From an uncultured Oscillospiraceae bacterium (lineage in GTDB: Bacteria > Bacillota > Clostridia > Oscillospirales > Acutalibacteraceae), in assembly GCA_900550315.1 (NCBI GenBank), contig URRK01000026.1, positions 1 through 12,303 on the forward strand: a stretch of 12,303 nt of DNA, written 5' to 3'. Of the stretch, positions 12,177 through 12,303 are shown piece after piece; positions within the stretch are counted from its first letter, which is position 1; each line of letters starts with the position of its first letter. The translations under genes and the position numbers were made by a program. The notes beneath the pieces are model-generated. The model was not told the DNA's origin and made no database searches. It worked only from the letters and a program-made list of their open reading frames with translations.

Positions 12177-12303
12177 GTGAAAACCGTTACTTTTTGCAAA
12201 GAACCGGGGCGCCTGAACGACTTATTTTTTCTGTTTATTGTACATTACAACAAAGTTTACTGTCTAAACGAGTTTACAATTCCCACTAAAAATCCAGAGG
12301 ACA
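12177..12303 (+). CDS. Start of an unknown gene, cut by the window end
   Basis: An open frame begins with GTG at 12177 and stays open for 42 codons to the window edge: MKTVTFCKEPGRLNDLFFLF, then IVHYNKVYCLNEFTIP. GGGGAT lies about 8 bases before the GTG, and a promoter-like pair of boxes lies at 12105-12133. The nearby ATG in another frame stops after three codons, which supports the GTG. The family cannot be judged from this N-terminal piece. Confidence 0.6.
   Translation, partial: MKTVTFCKEPGRLNDLFFLFIVHYNKVYCLNEFTIPTKNPED

Overview
The window looks like chromosomal DNA of an anaerobic, spore-forming Clostridia bacterium (Firmicutes, probably a gut Oscillospiraceae/Ruminococcaceae-type genome). 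The clues are a cotJC-type spore coat/manganese catalase gene, strong GGAGG-type ribosome binding sites, and compact promoters and rho-independent terminators. Two compositional halves meet near position 8285. Positions 1 to ~8280 are visibly AT-rich and almost all genes read on the minus strand. Positions ~8285 to the end are clearly richer in G+C. I read the left half as horizontally acquired, probably an integrative or mobilizable element, whose right junction lies where cotJC has lost its 5' part.

Left half, read right to left in the direction of transcription. A Mor-family HTH regulator (7781-7491) is followed by a 1163-residue membrane-anchored collagen-like protein with a leucine-rich tip (7443-3952). 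A terminator follows, then a tightly coupled cluster: two tiny membrane peptides (25 and 38 aa), a 113-aa unknown protein and a DUF1643 protein. Next is a gene-free stretch of about 570 bases (2297-2871). It holds an oriT-like dyad, a near-consensus promoter (TTGACA-17-TATGAT), a predicted ~185-nt structured RNA with its own terminator, and then the gene for a 606-aa DUF927 ATPase. A 114-aa unknown gene closes the left end.

Junction zone 7845-8290. This carries a 103-bp compound palindrome, a terminator hairpin, and a ~212-bp segment bounded by imperfect inverted repeats. The segment ends within a few bases of where cotJC homology begins.

Right half. The 3' two thirds of cotJC (+ strand) ends in a GC-rich hairpin. 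On the minus strand are a two-gene unit (small membrane protein plus a coiled-coil/SHOCT protein) and a second Mor-family regulator coupled to a lipoprotein gene that is split by a frameshift. A new + strand gene starts at 12177 and runs off the window.

Strongest candidates for something undescribed: the promoter-RNA-terminator unit in front of the DUF927 gene, with a possible long-range pseudoknot; the alternating collagen/beta-unit surface protein under a Mor-type regulator, with a paralogous regulator-plus-lipoprotein unit a few kb away; and the interrupted cotJC gene, which could be a skin-like insertion if the missing 5' part lies at the other end of the element.
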